This document shows positions 1 through 5,017 of a DNA stretch of 5,017 nucleotides, piece after piece. The stretch is taken from contig DDQB01000073.1 in the NCBI GenBank assembly GCA_002342505.1, positions 19,135-24,151 of the forward strand, read 5' to 3'. The stretch's first letter is position 1. The number at the start of each line of letters is the position of its first letter. The position numbers and the translations under genes were made by a program. Under the pieces are notes generated by a model. The model was not told the origin of the DNA. It was given only the letters and a program-made list of their open reading frames with translations, and searched no databases. The stretch comes from Acidaminococcaceae bacterium UBA2453. GTDB taxonomy: Bacteria; Bacillota; Negativicutes; Acidaminococcales; Acidaminococcaceae.

Positions 1-351
1 CACCCCGGCAGATTTTACCTCTGCTTTTTTCACAGCAGGCTTCTTTGCTTCCGCAGGTTTTACTTCCGCTTTTGGCGCAGCATTCTTCACTGCGGCAGAT
101 TTTGCTTCCGCCTTCTTCTCTTCAGACTTCTTTGTTTCCGCTGCTTTTTCCTTGGCTGCAACGTTAGCAGAGCCCTTGACAGCTTTCTTCGGCTTATCCT
201 GAACACTTTTGTCCAATGCGGTCTTTTTCTCATCCGCCCTTTTCTTTGTGCCGTCTTTCTTCCCTGTCAGCGCTTTTTTCGATGCAACCGGCTTTTCGTC
301 TGCCATTTCCATATTCAGTTTTTTCTTATTTTTCTTCTTATCAGCTGCCAT
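1..351 (-). CDS. rpoD: Probable RNA polymerase sigma factor RpoD (SigA), N-terminal extension only; runs off the left edge
   Basis: An open frame of 117 codons runs from an ATG at 351 to base 1 without a stop, so the gene is partial. The visible protein is about 30% Lys (35 residues) and 21% Ala (25), with many Glu and no Phe, Tyr, Trp, Cys, His or Ile, so it should be disordered and very basic. Three imperfect units KAE(A/V)K(S/P)A occur at residues 80, 94 and 109. No sigma domain is reached, so the name rests on context: it directly follows and overlaps dnaG by 11 nt, as rpoD/sigA does in many Bacillota, and primary sigma factors can carry Lys/Ala-rich N-terminal tails. RpoD would direct core polymerase to housekeeping promoters. 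Met14 and Met16 are alternative starts but lack a Shine-Dalgarno; Met1 has AGAGG upstream with a hairpin between. Translation is probably coupled to dnaG. It could be another basic low-complexity protein. Confidence 0.65.
   Translation of the reverse strand, partial: MAADKKKNKKKLNMEMADEKPVASKKALTGKKDGTKKRADEKKTALDKSVQDKPKKAVKGSANVAAKEKAAETKKSEEKKAEAKSAAVKNAAPKAEVKPAEAKKPAVKKAEVKSAGV
7..114 (-). repeat. Imperfect Lys-Ala-Glu heptad-like coding repeats in the presumed RpoD tail
   Basis: Three copies of a 21-nt unit encoding KAE(A/V)K(S/P)A lie at 94-114, 52-72 and 7-27, spaced 14 then 15 codons apart. The DNA copies share the core read on the plus strand as gcagatttt or ggttttactt with scattered third-position changes, so the similarity is partly at the nucleotide level. 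The pattern may continue past the left edge. Such tracts can expand or contract by replication slippage. Confidence 0.5.
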
Positions 352-2137
352 AAAGATTTGTGATCTTTCCTCTTAACTCATTACATATCTTTAACTCTTC
401 CACATATCTGGCATCATTCATGCTTGCATATGTATCCGCAAGTCTCCGGTGATCTTCGAACTCCCGCAGCAGAAAGTTACGATGCATCAGGCGGATGCAA
501 TCATCCGCAATCTTCACCCGTTCTTCTTCCGCAGAAGCTAAATTCTCTCCGGACAGGATCCTTGCGATCTCCGAATTGATCTCTCCGTCACCCTCCGCAA
601 ACAAGCGCTCCTGTATACCGGAAAACGTTTCATTTTCCATGTTGCTGATTTTTTCATAGATGCTCTGCCGGACAGGCGATACGAAACCAACCTCGTTCAA
701 AATATCTCTGCAGTCCATGATCATGCCGGGATATTGAAAGAATAACAATAACAATTTACTTTCCGCCTGCTTCACCGCATTTGGAACCGAATCCGCAACA
801 CGAACATCAGGGACTGCTATGGGATTTTGCTTCATAGACCGGTTTGCAGTCCGTTTCCTGTACTCTCCCATGATCAGCCCTTCATCGATGACCAGTTGCT
901 GCGCCAGAAATTTAATATACCCTGCCGCTTCAATTTCCGTTTTGCACTCTTGCAGGTACGGGATAATATTCGACACGCATCTGACTTTTCCTGCAAGATC
1001 TGTAATATTATTTTTGGAAATCGTATACCGAATCTGGAATTCCGTTCCATCCCAGGCGTTTTTTATTAACTCTTCAAAGGCATCCCTGCCAAAATGCCGG
1101 ACATATTCATCCGGATCTTTTCCTTCAGGCACATTCAGCACTTTTACGGTCATGCCTTCTTTTTTGGCTATGCCCACAGCCCTGACAGCGTTGCGCCGTC
1201 CTGCATCGTCGCTGTCATATGCAAACACAACAGTATCTGTGATTCGATGAAGCAATTTAGCATGCTGCTCGCTGAAAGCAGTGCCCAATGACGCCACCAC
1301 GCGGGTTATCCCCACCGCATGCAAACTGATGGCATCCATATATCCTTCCACAACGACGGCCTCTTTGGCTTCCCTGATCGCTTTGATAGCCACATCCAGC
1401 CCGAACAGCGTCTCGCGTTTCAGGAAAATATCGGTTTCCCCTGTATTTAAATATTTGGGAAGCCCGTCGTCCATTACCCGTCCGCCGAAAGCGATTACTT
1501 TACCCCGTGGATCCTTGATCGGGATCATGACGCGGTTCATAAACATGTCCGTGCAGCGTCCGTTTTTATCCCGTACCAGTCCTGCGCTTTTCAGCTGATC
1601 CATGGTACACCCTTTTTTTATAAGGTTGAACTGTAATGAATGAAACCCGGGGAGCGAATAACCAAGAGAAAATTGCCGGATAATCTCATCCGTGATTCCT
1701 CTGTTGTGAAAATATTCCAACGCCCTGACGCCGTGCTCCGTTTTATGCAGACATGCTGCAAAGTACCGGCAGGCCAGATCGTTGACCGTATACATATCCT
1801 GCCGTTTCTTTTCCCGCCGGATATCCGCGGCGGTCCGGTGTGTCTCCGGAATTGGGATATTAGCGCGCCCCGCCAGTGTTTTTACCGCTTCGGGGAACGT
1901 ACAGTTTTCAATTTTCTGTACAAAACTGAATACATCCCCGCCGGTATGACAGCCATAGCAGTAAAAAAACTGACGCTCTCTATCAACGGAAAAAGAAGGC
2001 GTCTTTTCCCCGTGGAACGGGCAGCAGGCCCAATAGTAACGCCCCTTTTTCTGTAACGTGATATAGCCTGATATGACATCGACAATATCGGAGCTGTCCC
2101 TGACCTGTCTCTTAAAATCCTCATACTTCTGATCCAT
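341..2137 (-). CDS. dnaG: DNA primase DnaG
   Basis: This 598-residue protein makes the short RNA primers for the lagging strand and for replication start, working with the replicative helicase at the fork. The N-terminal CHC2 zinc domain has ligands Cys39, His42, Cys60 and Cys63 (CPFH...CYGC). The polymerase core follows: NRVMIPI at 201-207, AFGGR at 216-220, PKYLNT at 227-232. The TOPRIM motifs are EGYMD (264-268, Glu264) and YDSDDAG (307-313, Asp308 and Asp310), so the catalytic acidic residues are present. The C-terminal 160 or so residues correspond to the helicase-binding region, which diverges in sequence. Length matches the family (about 580-605). I chose the ATG at 2137 because AGGGAG lies 6 nt upstream and the protein then begins like other primases. 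An in-frame TTG 11 codons upstream lacks a ribosome site. It lies between the dGTPase gene and the presumed rpoD, overlapping the latter by 11 nt. Confidence 0.98.
   Translation of the reverse strand: MDQKYEDFKRQVRDSSDIVDVISGYITLQKKGRYYWACCPFHGEKTPSFSVDRERQFFYCYGCHTGGDVFSFVQKIENCTFPEAVKTLAGRANIPIPETHRTAADIRREKKRQDMYTVNDLACRYFAACLHKTEHGVRALEYFHNRGITDEIIRQFSLGYSLPGFHSLQFNLIKKGCTMDQLKSAGLVRDKNGRCTDMFMNRVMIPIKDPRGKVIAFGGRVMDDGLPKYLNTGETDIFLKRETLFGLDVAIKAIREAKEAVVVEGYMDAISLHAVGITRVVASLGTAFSEQHAKLLHRITDTVVFAYDSDDAGRRNAVRAVGIAKKEGMTVKVLNVPEGKDPDEYVRHFGRDAFEELIKNAWDGTEFQIRYTISKNNITDLAGKVRCVSNIIPYLQECKTEIEAAGYIKFLAQQLVIDEGLIMGEYRKRTANRSMKQNPIAVPDVRVADSVPNAVKQAESKLLLLFFQYPGMIMDCRDILNEVGFVSPVRQSIYEKISNMENETFSGIQERLFAEGDGEINSEIARILSGENLASAEEERVKIADDCIRLMHRNFLLREFEDHRRLADTYASMNDARYVEELKICNELRGKITNLYGS
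352..373 (-). promoter_or_regulatory. Shine-Dalgarno plus spacer hairpin at the rpoD start
   Basis: Read on the minus strand, AGAGG (369-373) is followed by AAAGAT-CACAA-ATCTTT (368-352) and then directly by the ATG at 351. The 6-bp perfect stem with a 5-nt loop occupies the entire 17-nt gap between the ribosome site and the start codon. The linear gap is too long for good initiation, but folding would bring the two together. The element lies inside the last codons of dnaG, so a ribosome finishing dnaG would melt it. The role is inferred. Confidence 0.45.
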
Positions 2138-2143
2138 TTCCCG

Positions 2144-2149
2144 CTCCCT
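2144..2149 (-). promoter_or_regulatory. Ribosome binding site that fixes the dnaG start
   Basis: AGGGAG on the minus strand lies 6 nt upstream of the ATG at 2137. It falls inside the extended frame that would begin at the TTG at 2170, so it argues for the shorter 598-residue primase. Confidence 0.75.
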
Positions 2150-2188
2150 GGCTCTGCTTTTCACGCCCAACTATGATTGAACTTTTAT

Positions 2189-2194
2189 ATTATA
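2189..2194 (-). promoter_or_regulatory. Possible -10 element of a dnaG promoter
   Basis: A perfect TATAAT on the minus strand lies in a very AT-rich stretch (about 2181-2202) of the dgt-dnaG gap. It would start a transcript near 2182, about 45 nt before the dnaG ATG. At 17-bp spacing the upstream hexamer is GGATTT, a poor -35, and no TGn extension precedes the -10. It could be an internal promoter that adds dnaG-rpoD transcription to read-through from dgt. The low base complexity makes a chance match quite possible. Confidence 0.4.
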
Positions 2195-2290
2195 TTCTAT
2201 ATTGCCAGAAAAAATCCTCTTTTTTTAATGAAACCGATTCCAATAACTTCCATAATGATTCATCCGTCCCGATAATACGCCCCGGCAGGA

Positions 2291-3280
2291 TCAGTCGTGT
2301 ACCATCGGCACAAAATGCCTGTTAAACAGTTTCACTGCGCTCAGGTCTGTCAGGCCGGCGACATAATCCACAATGGATACCATTTTTCCAAAGCGGGCAA
2401 AATTCAGCTGTACCGTTTCCGGAAGCAGCGCCGGCTGCTTTTCGAACAAATCAAGCAGGCTCAGGATCACATGTTCCGCTTTCCGATGCTCTTTTTCCAG
2501 CGCCGGGCATTCATATACATAGGCGAACATAAAATCCCGGAACTCCTCCACCGCTTCATCATAATACGGATCCAGAATGATTTCGTCTTTTCCGGACGAA
2601 CACTCGACAATATTATGTACCAGGATATCCAGGATCTGGGAAGGCTCCGTACCCAGACGCATCGCCACGATTCCCGGCAGTTTATCCGGTCCTACCAGCC
2701 CAACCCGGATACCGTCGTCAAAATCCGAACACAGATAGCAAATACGGTCGCAGCGCCTTACAATAGCGCCTTCCAGCGTATCCGGAAGTTTTGCGCCTGT
2801 ATGGCATAAAATGGCGTCCTTCACTTCTTCCGTCAGGTTCAGTCCGCGCCCCTGCCGTCCATAATAGGTAACGACACGGATGCCCTGTTCATTATGGGTA
2901 AAGTGTCCCGTATATTTATTGATAGCGCGTTCCCCCGCATGACCGAAAGGAGTGTGCCCCAGATCGTGTCCCAGAGCGGCGGCCTCGATCATGTCTTCAT
3001 TCAAACGCAGCGCCCTGCCGATGGTCCGGGATATTTGCGATACTTCCATGCTGTGGGTCAGCCGGGTCCGGTAATGATCCCCCGGCGACAGATAAACCTG
3101 GGTTTTATGCTTTAACGCACGAAATGCCTGGCTGTGGACGATCCGGTCCCTGTCCCGCTGAAACGCGGTGCGCAGGTCGTCCTGCGTTTCCTCGTTCTGC
3201 CGGTGCGCTTTCGCGCTTTTGCAGGCCCAGGACATCAAATTCCTCATTTCCATTTTTTCCGTATATTCCCGAATATTCAT
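2291..3280 (-). CDS. dgt: dGTPase-like HD-domain deoxynucleotide triphosphohydrolase
   Basis: The 329-residue protein belongs to the shorter dGTPase-like HD family (about 320-350 residues; E. coli Dgt is near 505). Members hydrolyse dNTPs to a deoxynucleoside and triphosphate, which limits or balances the dNTP pool; substrate preference and nucleotide activation vary and cannot be read from this sequence. Visible motifs are RDRDRIVHSQAFRALKHKTQV (from Arg42), the first metal His76 in TRLTHSMEV, the HD pair His105-Asp106 in ALGHDLGHTPFGHAGE, and DRICY...SDFDDG (178-190), which should supply the last metal Asp. All HD ligands look intact. The ATG at 3280 has GGAG 10 nt upstream. A promoter lies just upstream and the gene is followed after 153 bp by dnaG, so it probably leads a dgt-dnaG-rpoD unit. 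The symbol is a family-level name. Confidence 0.93.
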   Translation of the reverse strand: MNIREYTEKMEMRNLMSWACKSAKAHRQNEETQDDLRTAFQRDRDRIVHSQAFRALKHKTQVYLSPGDHYRTRLTHSMEVSQISRTIGRALRLNEDMIEAAALGHDLGHTPFGHAGERAINKYTGHFTHNEQGIRVVTYYGRQGRGLNLTEEVKDAILCHTGAKLPDTLEGAIVRRCDRICYLCSDFDDGIRVGLVGPDKLPGIVAMRLGTEPSQILDILVHNIVECSSGKDEIILDPYYDEAVEEFRDFMFAYVYECPALEKEHRKAEHVILSLLDLFEKQPALLPETVQLNFARFGKMVSIVDYVAGLTDLSAVKLFNRHFVPMVHD

Positions 3281-3290
3281 TCTTGCAAAT

Positions 3291-3295
3291 CTCCG
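3291..3295 (-). promoter_or_regulatory. Ribosome binding site of the dGTPase gene
   Basis: CGGAG on the minus strand lies 10 nt before the ATG at 3280. No competing in-frame start with a better site is seen, so it supports the 329-residue protein. Confidence 0.6.
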
Positions 3296-3334
3296 TTTTT
3301 ATCAATCAAGCATTAGAATCTATGTGAGATATAT

Positions 3335-3343
3335 ATTATATCA
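3335..3343 (-). promoter_or_regulatory. Extended -10 promoter for dgt (and probably dnaG-rpoD)
   Basis: The minus strand reads TGATATAAT: a consensus -10 hexamer (3335-3340) preceded by the TGn extension (3341-3343). At 17-bp spacing the -35 position (3358-3363) is TTTCAC, a poor match, consistent with the known ability of extended -10 promoters to work without a good -35. The predicted start is near 3328, giving a leader of about 48 nt before the dGTPase ATG. The -10 lies immediately after the U-tract of the upstream terminator, and the -35 position falls in its descending arm. Confidence 0.7.
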
Positions 3344-3400
3344 TAAAAAATACAGGGGTGAAACGAATTCACAAAGATATTGCAAATCCTTTCATCCCTG
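3343..3400 (-). terminator. Rho-independent terminator of the ccpN-ppsR unit
   Basis: Starting 41 nt after the ppsR stop, the minus strand forms a 48-nt hairpin (3400-3353). The outer stem is CAGGGATGAAA with TTTCACCCCTG (one A-C mismatch), then a bulged G, GGA with TTC, and TTTGCA with TGTGAA (two wobble pairs), closing a 7-nt loop ATATCTT. The stem is followed directly by TATTTTTTAT. The arms also pair on the plus strand, with a G-U in place of the mismatch, but no comparable U-tract follows there, so it should act mainly on leftward transcription. Confidence 0.72.
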
Positions 3401-3441
3401 TCAAATTTTCTGCAGTCCTGGTTGCGCCTTCTGCCCGTTAG

Positions 3442-4266
3442 CTATCTGCGCGACGAAGTGTTCTTATAATAATAATCCAAAATGATCCCCGCTGTTTCTT
3501 CGATCGCCCGATTGGACACATTGATGATCATGCAGTGGACCCGCCGCATGATCCCTTTGGCGTATTCCAGTTCTTCGGTAATGCGATCCACATCCGCATA
3601 GGTCGCCTTTTCAGACAGGCCCATGGTCTTCAGCCGGGTCGTACGGATATCGGTGAGCTTATACGGATCAATCAGCAGCCCGATGATTTTATGATGGGGA
3701 ACTTTGAACAGCTCCGCAGGCGGAACGATTTCAGGCACCAGCGGCACATTCGCCACTTTCAGCTGTTTATGGGCCAAATACATGGACAGCGGCGTTTTGG
3801 AAGTACGGGAAACACCGATAATAACAATATCCGCTTTCAAAAGGCCCATGGGATTTTTGCCGTCATCATACTTAACTGCAAATTCAACCGCTTCCACCCG
3901 CTTGAAATACTCATGGTCCAGCGCATGGATCAGACCAGCCTGGTTTTTCGGCAGCAAGCCCGAATTTTTCTGGATTGCCCGCAGCATAGGCCCCAGCACA
4001 TCCACCACCTGGATCTGCAGTTCTACGGCACGATCTGCCAGGTGTTCTCTCAATCGCGGATTCACAATGGTATAGCACACGACCGCATGATGCCTGGCAG
4101 CATCTTCCAACGCTTCGTCAATCTGTTCTTTATTGTTGATATACGGAACACGCACCACCTCAAAATTGGTTTCCGTAAACTGACTTACCGTCGCTTTGAT
4201 GACAGACTCTGCCGTTCCCCCGATAGAATCTGATAACGCGTAAATAATCGGCGCATTGTTACTTAT
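3442..4266 (-). CDS. ppsR: Pyruvate, phosphate dikinase regulatory protein (bifunctional kinase/pyrophosphorylase), apparent non-NTG start
   Basis: The protein (DUF299 family) inactivates pyruvate, phosphate dikinase by ADP-dependent phosphorylation of its active-site threonine and reactivates it by phosphate-dependent dephosphorylation, setting flow between pyruvate and phosphoenolpyruvate. The conserved N-terminus IIYALSDSIGGTAES is at residues 7-21; RVPYINN and EYFKRVEAVEFAVKYDDG follow; the nucleotide-binding loop GVSRTSKTPLS is at 151-161, then AHKQLKVANVPLVPE. At 274 residues it matches B. subtilis YqfL (about 270). The frame is open from a TAG at 4291-4293 but has no ATG, GTG, TTG or CTG before a GTG at 4158, which would remove 36 residues including the conserved motif. 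I placed the start at ATA (4264-4266), 9 nt after AGGAAG, giving MSNNAPIIYALSD; ATC one codon upstream is equally possible. The gene then overlaps ccpN by 8 nt. A mutated ATG or a sequencing error would look the same. Confidence 0.93.
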   Translation of the reverse strand: MSNNAPIIYALSDSIGGTAESVIKATVSQFTETNFEVVRVPYINNKEQIDEALEDAARHHAVVCYTIVNPRLREHLADRAVELQIQVVDVLGPMLRAIQKNSGLLPKNQAGLIHALDHEYFKRVEAVEFAVKYDDGKNPMGLLKADIVIIGVSRTSKTPLSMYLAHKQLKVANVPLVPEIVPPAELFKVPHHKIIGLLIDPYKLTDIRTTRLKTMGLSEKATYADVDRITEELEYAKGIMRRVHCMIINVSNRAIEETAGIILDYYYKNTSSRR

Positions 4267-4912
4267 GATGACCCACTTCCTTTCCTTCTGCTATTTCTAC
4301 AAAAAGACGCGTAAAGTTTGTTTTTGTGATACGGCCCACTACTTCATAGTCCTTCGTTTTTTCATCCACACACTTCACCACAGGCAGACTGTCGATCTGG
4401 TTATCGATCACCTTTCGCGCCGCACCTGCCACCGTGGTATCCGGAGACACCATGATCATTTTTGCCAGCGGCGTCATCGCCATCACAACGGGAATCGTCT
4501 TCATATCCCCATTACTGTTGGTAGCCAGCTTTAACAGGTCCTTACGGGAAACGACCCCTACCAGAAGATTCCGTTCATCCACCACATAGACTGAACCGAC
4601 ATCTTCCACGAACATGCTGATGATGGCTTCGTAGGCACTTTGCGTATTTTTGATGACTACCGGCGTAGACTGGATATCAGACACAAGGATATCCGAAATC
4701 TCTTCCGTCAGCAGGCCCAGCGTACTCTTGCCGGTAAAGAAGTATCCGACTTTCGGACGCGCGTCAATAATGCCGCTCATAACCAGTATGGCAAGGTCCG
4801 AACGTAACGCGGCCCGCGTCACGGATAATTTGTCCGCAATATGCTGTCCGGTAATGGGACCGCCCACCCGCACAATTTCTGCAATGCGCTTCTGTCTCGC
4901 CGTTAATCCCAT
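4259..4912 (-). CDS. ccpN: CcpN-family transcriptional repressor (HTH plus two CBS domains)
   Basis: The 217-residue protein is very like B. subtilis CcpN (about 212 residues), which represses gluconeogenic genes such as gapB and pckA during glycolytic growth, independently of CcpA. A winged helix-turn-helix fills residues 1-60: GPITGQHIADKLSVTRAALR at 18-37 holds the recognition helix, followed by DLAILVMSGIIDARPKVGYFFTG. CBS1 spans about 77-131, with DVGSVYVVD and GVVSRKDLL; CBS2 spans about 142-206, with IDSLPVV and GRITKTN. CBS pairs bind nucleotides, and CcpN responds to ATP/ADP. I chose the ATG at 4912, which has AGAAAGGA upstream (9 nt from AGGA), over an in-frame TTG at 4942. Pairing with ppsR matches Bacillus, where YqfL modulates CcpN-controlled gluconeogenic expression. 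Targets in this organism cannot be read from the window. Confidence 0.95.
   Translation of the reverse strand: MGLTARQKRIAEIVRVGGPITGQHIADKLSVTRAALRSDLAILVMSGIIDARPKVGYFFTGKSTLGLLTEEISDILVSDIQSTPVVIKNTQSAYEAIISMFVEDVGSVYVVDERNLLVGVVSRKDLLKLATNSNGDMKTIPVVMAMTPLAKMIMVSPDTTVAGAARKVIDNQIDSLPVVKCVDEKTKDYEVVGRITKTNFTRLFVEIAEGKEVGHHK
4276..4281 (-). promoter_or_regulatory. Ribosome binding site placing the ppsR start
   Basis: AGGAAG on the minus strand lies within the purine-rich end of ccpN (GAAGGAAAGGAAGTGG). It is 9 nt before the ATA at 4266 and 6 nt before the ATC at 4269, both good distances. It is 19 nt before the out-of-frame ATG at 4256, which is too far. It supports initiation at the ATC or ATA. 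Confidence 0.55.
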
Positions 4913-4921
4913 TTTCGCTGG

Positions 4922-4929
4922 TCCTTTCT
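4922..4929 (-). promoter_or_regulatory. Ribosome binding site that fixes the ccpN start
   Basis: AGAAAGGA on the minus strand ends 9 nt before the ATG at 4912. It lies downstream of the in-frame TTG at 4942, so it favours the 217-residue protein, whose N-terminus also begins like other CcpN proteins. Confidence 0.7.
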
Positions 4930-5017
4930 GAATAAAACGCAACGCGTCTCAAACACGCTCATATGCACACGGCATTACAGCTCGTCATGCCCTTAGGAAG
5001 CGCTGATTCATTCGTCT

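Noticed and set aside
2138..2170. Eleven-codon upstream extension of dnaG beginning with TTG at 2170.
   Set aside because: No ribosome site precedes it, while AGGGAG is well placed for the ATG at 2137, and the extra residues do not resemble primase N-termini.
2221..2250. Terminator between dgt and dnaG from the small dyad TGGAA-TCGG-TTTCA.
   Set aside because: The stem is only 5 bp with a wobble and is followed by A-runs, not U-runs, on the transcribed strand.
3442..4158. GTG start for ppsR giving 238 residues.
   Set aside because: It removes the conserved YALSDSIGGTAE region, which is intact in frame upstream.
3535..4233. 232-codon open frame on the plus strand antisense to ppsR.
   Set aside because: It is a shadow of ppsR: composition is His/Arg/Gln-rich, no motif is recognised and no ribosome site was seen. 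Other plus-strand frames opposite dnaG, dgt and ccpN are likewise shadows.
4913..4942. Ten-codon upstream extension of ccpN beginning with TTG at 4942.
   Set aside because: The strong AGAAAGGA site lies inside it, and the shorter protein matches CcpN.
4959..4970. TGTGCATATGAG upstream of ccpN as a possible CcpN operator for autoregulation.
   Set aside because: It resembles the Bacillus CcpN operator only if one base is dropped, so the match is too weak to claim.
4913..5017. Promoter, or tail of an upstream gene such as glyS, at the right edge.
   Set aside because: All three minus-strand frames meet stops and none shows a recognisable C-terminus; no convincing -35/-10 pair is seen, only short weak dyads such as GGCAT...ATGCC.

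Overview
This 5-kb window carries five genes, all on the minus strand and so read from right to left: ccpN (HTH-CBS repressor), ppsR (PPDK regulatory kinase/phosphatase), a dGTPase-like HD hydrolase, dnaG (primase), and the first 117 codons of a Lys/Ala-rich protein that is probably RpoD, cut by the left edge. Roughly half G+C by eye, purine-rich Shine-Dalgarno sites and Bacillus-like protein sequences point to a Bacillota genome. The order ccpN-ppsR-(x)-dnaG-rpoD matches the Bacillus subtilis ccpN-yqfL-yqxD-dnaG-sigA neighbourhood, with a dGTPase in the yqxD position. From memory this resembles Negativicutes (Megasphaera, Dialister or Selenomonas type); that placement is an inference. The region is core chromosome. 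I see no mobile element, CRISPR array, tRNA or rRNA.

Right part (3442-4912): ccpN and ppsR overlap and form one unit concerned with the glycolysis/gluconeogenesis switch. CcpN represses gluconeogenic genes. PpsR reversibly phosphorylates pyruvate, phosphate dikinase. The ppsR reading frame has no ATG, GTG or TTG where its conserved N-terminus begins; the best-placed initiation codon is ATA or ATC. The unit ends in a long hairpin with a U-tract.

Middle (3281-3441): this gap holds that terminator and, immediately after its U-tract, an extended -10 promoter (TGATATAAT) for the next unit. Terminator and promoter share sequence.

Left part (1-3280): dGTPase, dnaG and the presumed rpoD form a variant of the macromolecular synthesis operon, joining dNTP-pool control, replication priming and the housekeeping sigma factor. 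The 153-bp dgt-dnaG gap has an AT-rich -10-like element, so dnaG-rpoD may also have its own promoter. The last gene starts inside the end of dnaG, and a small perfect hairpin lies between its Shine-Dalgarno and its ATG.

The window looks like conserved housekeeping DNA. The points worth a second look are translational: the ppsR start, the rpoD start hairpin, and the unusual RpoD N-terminal extension. I found no convincing sign of a new multi-gene system.
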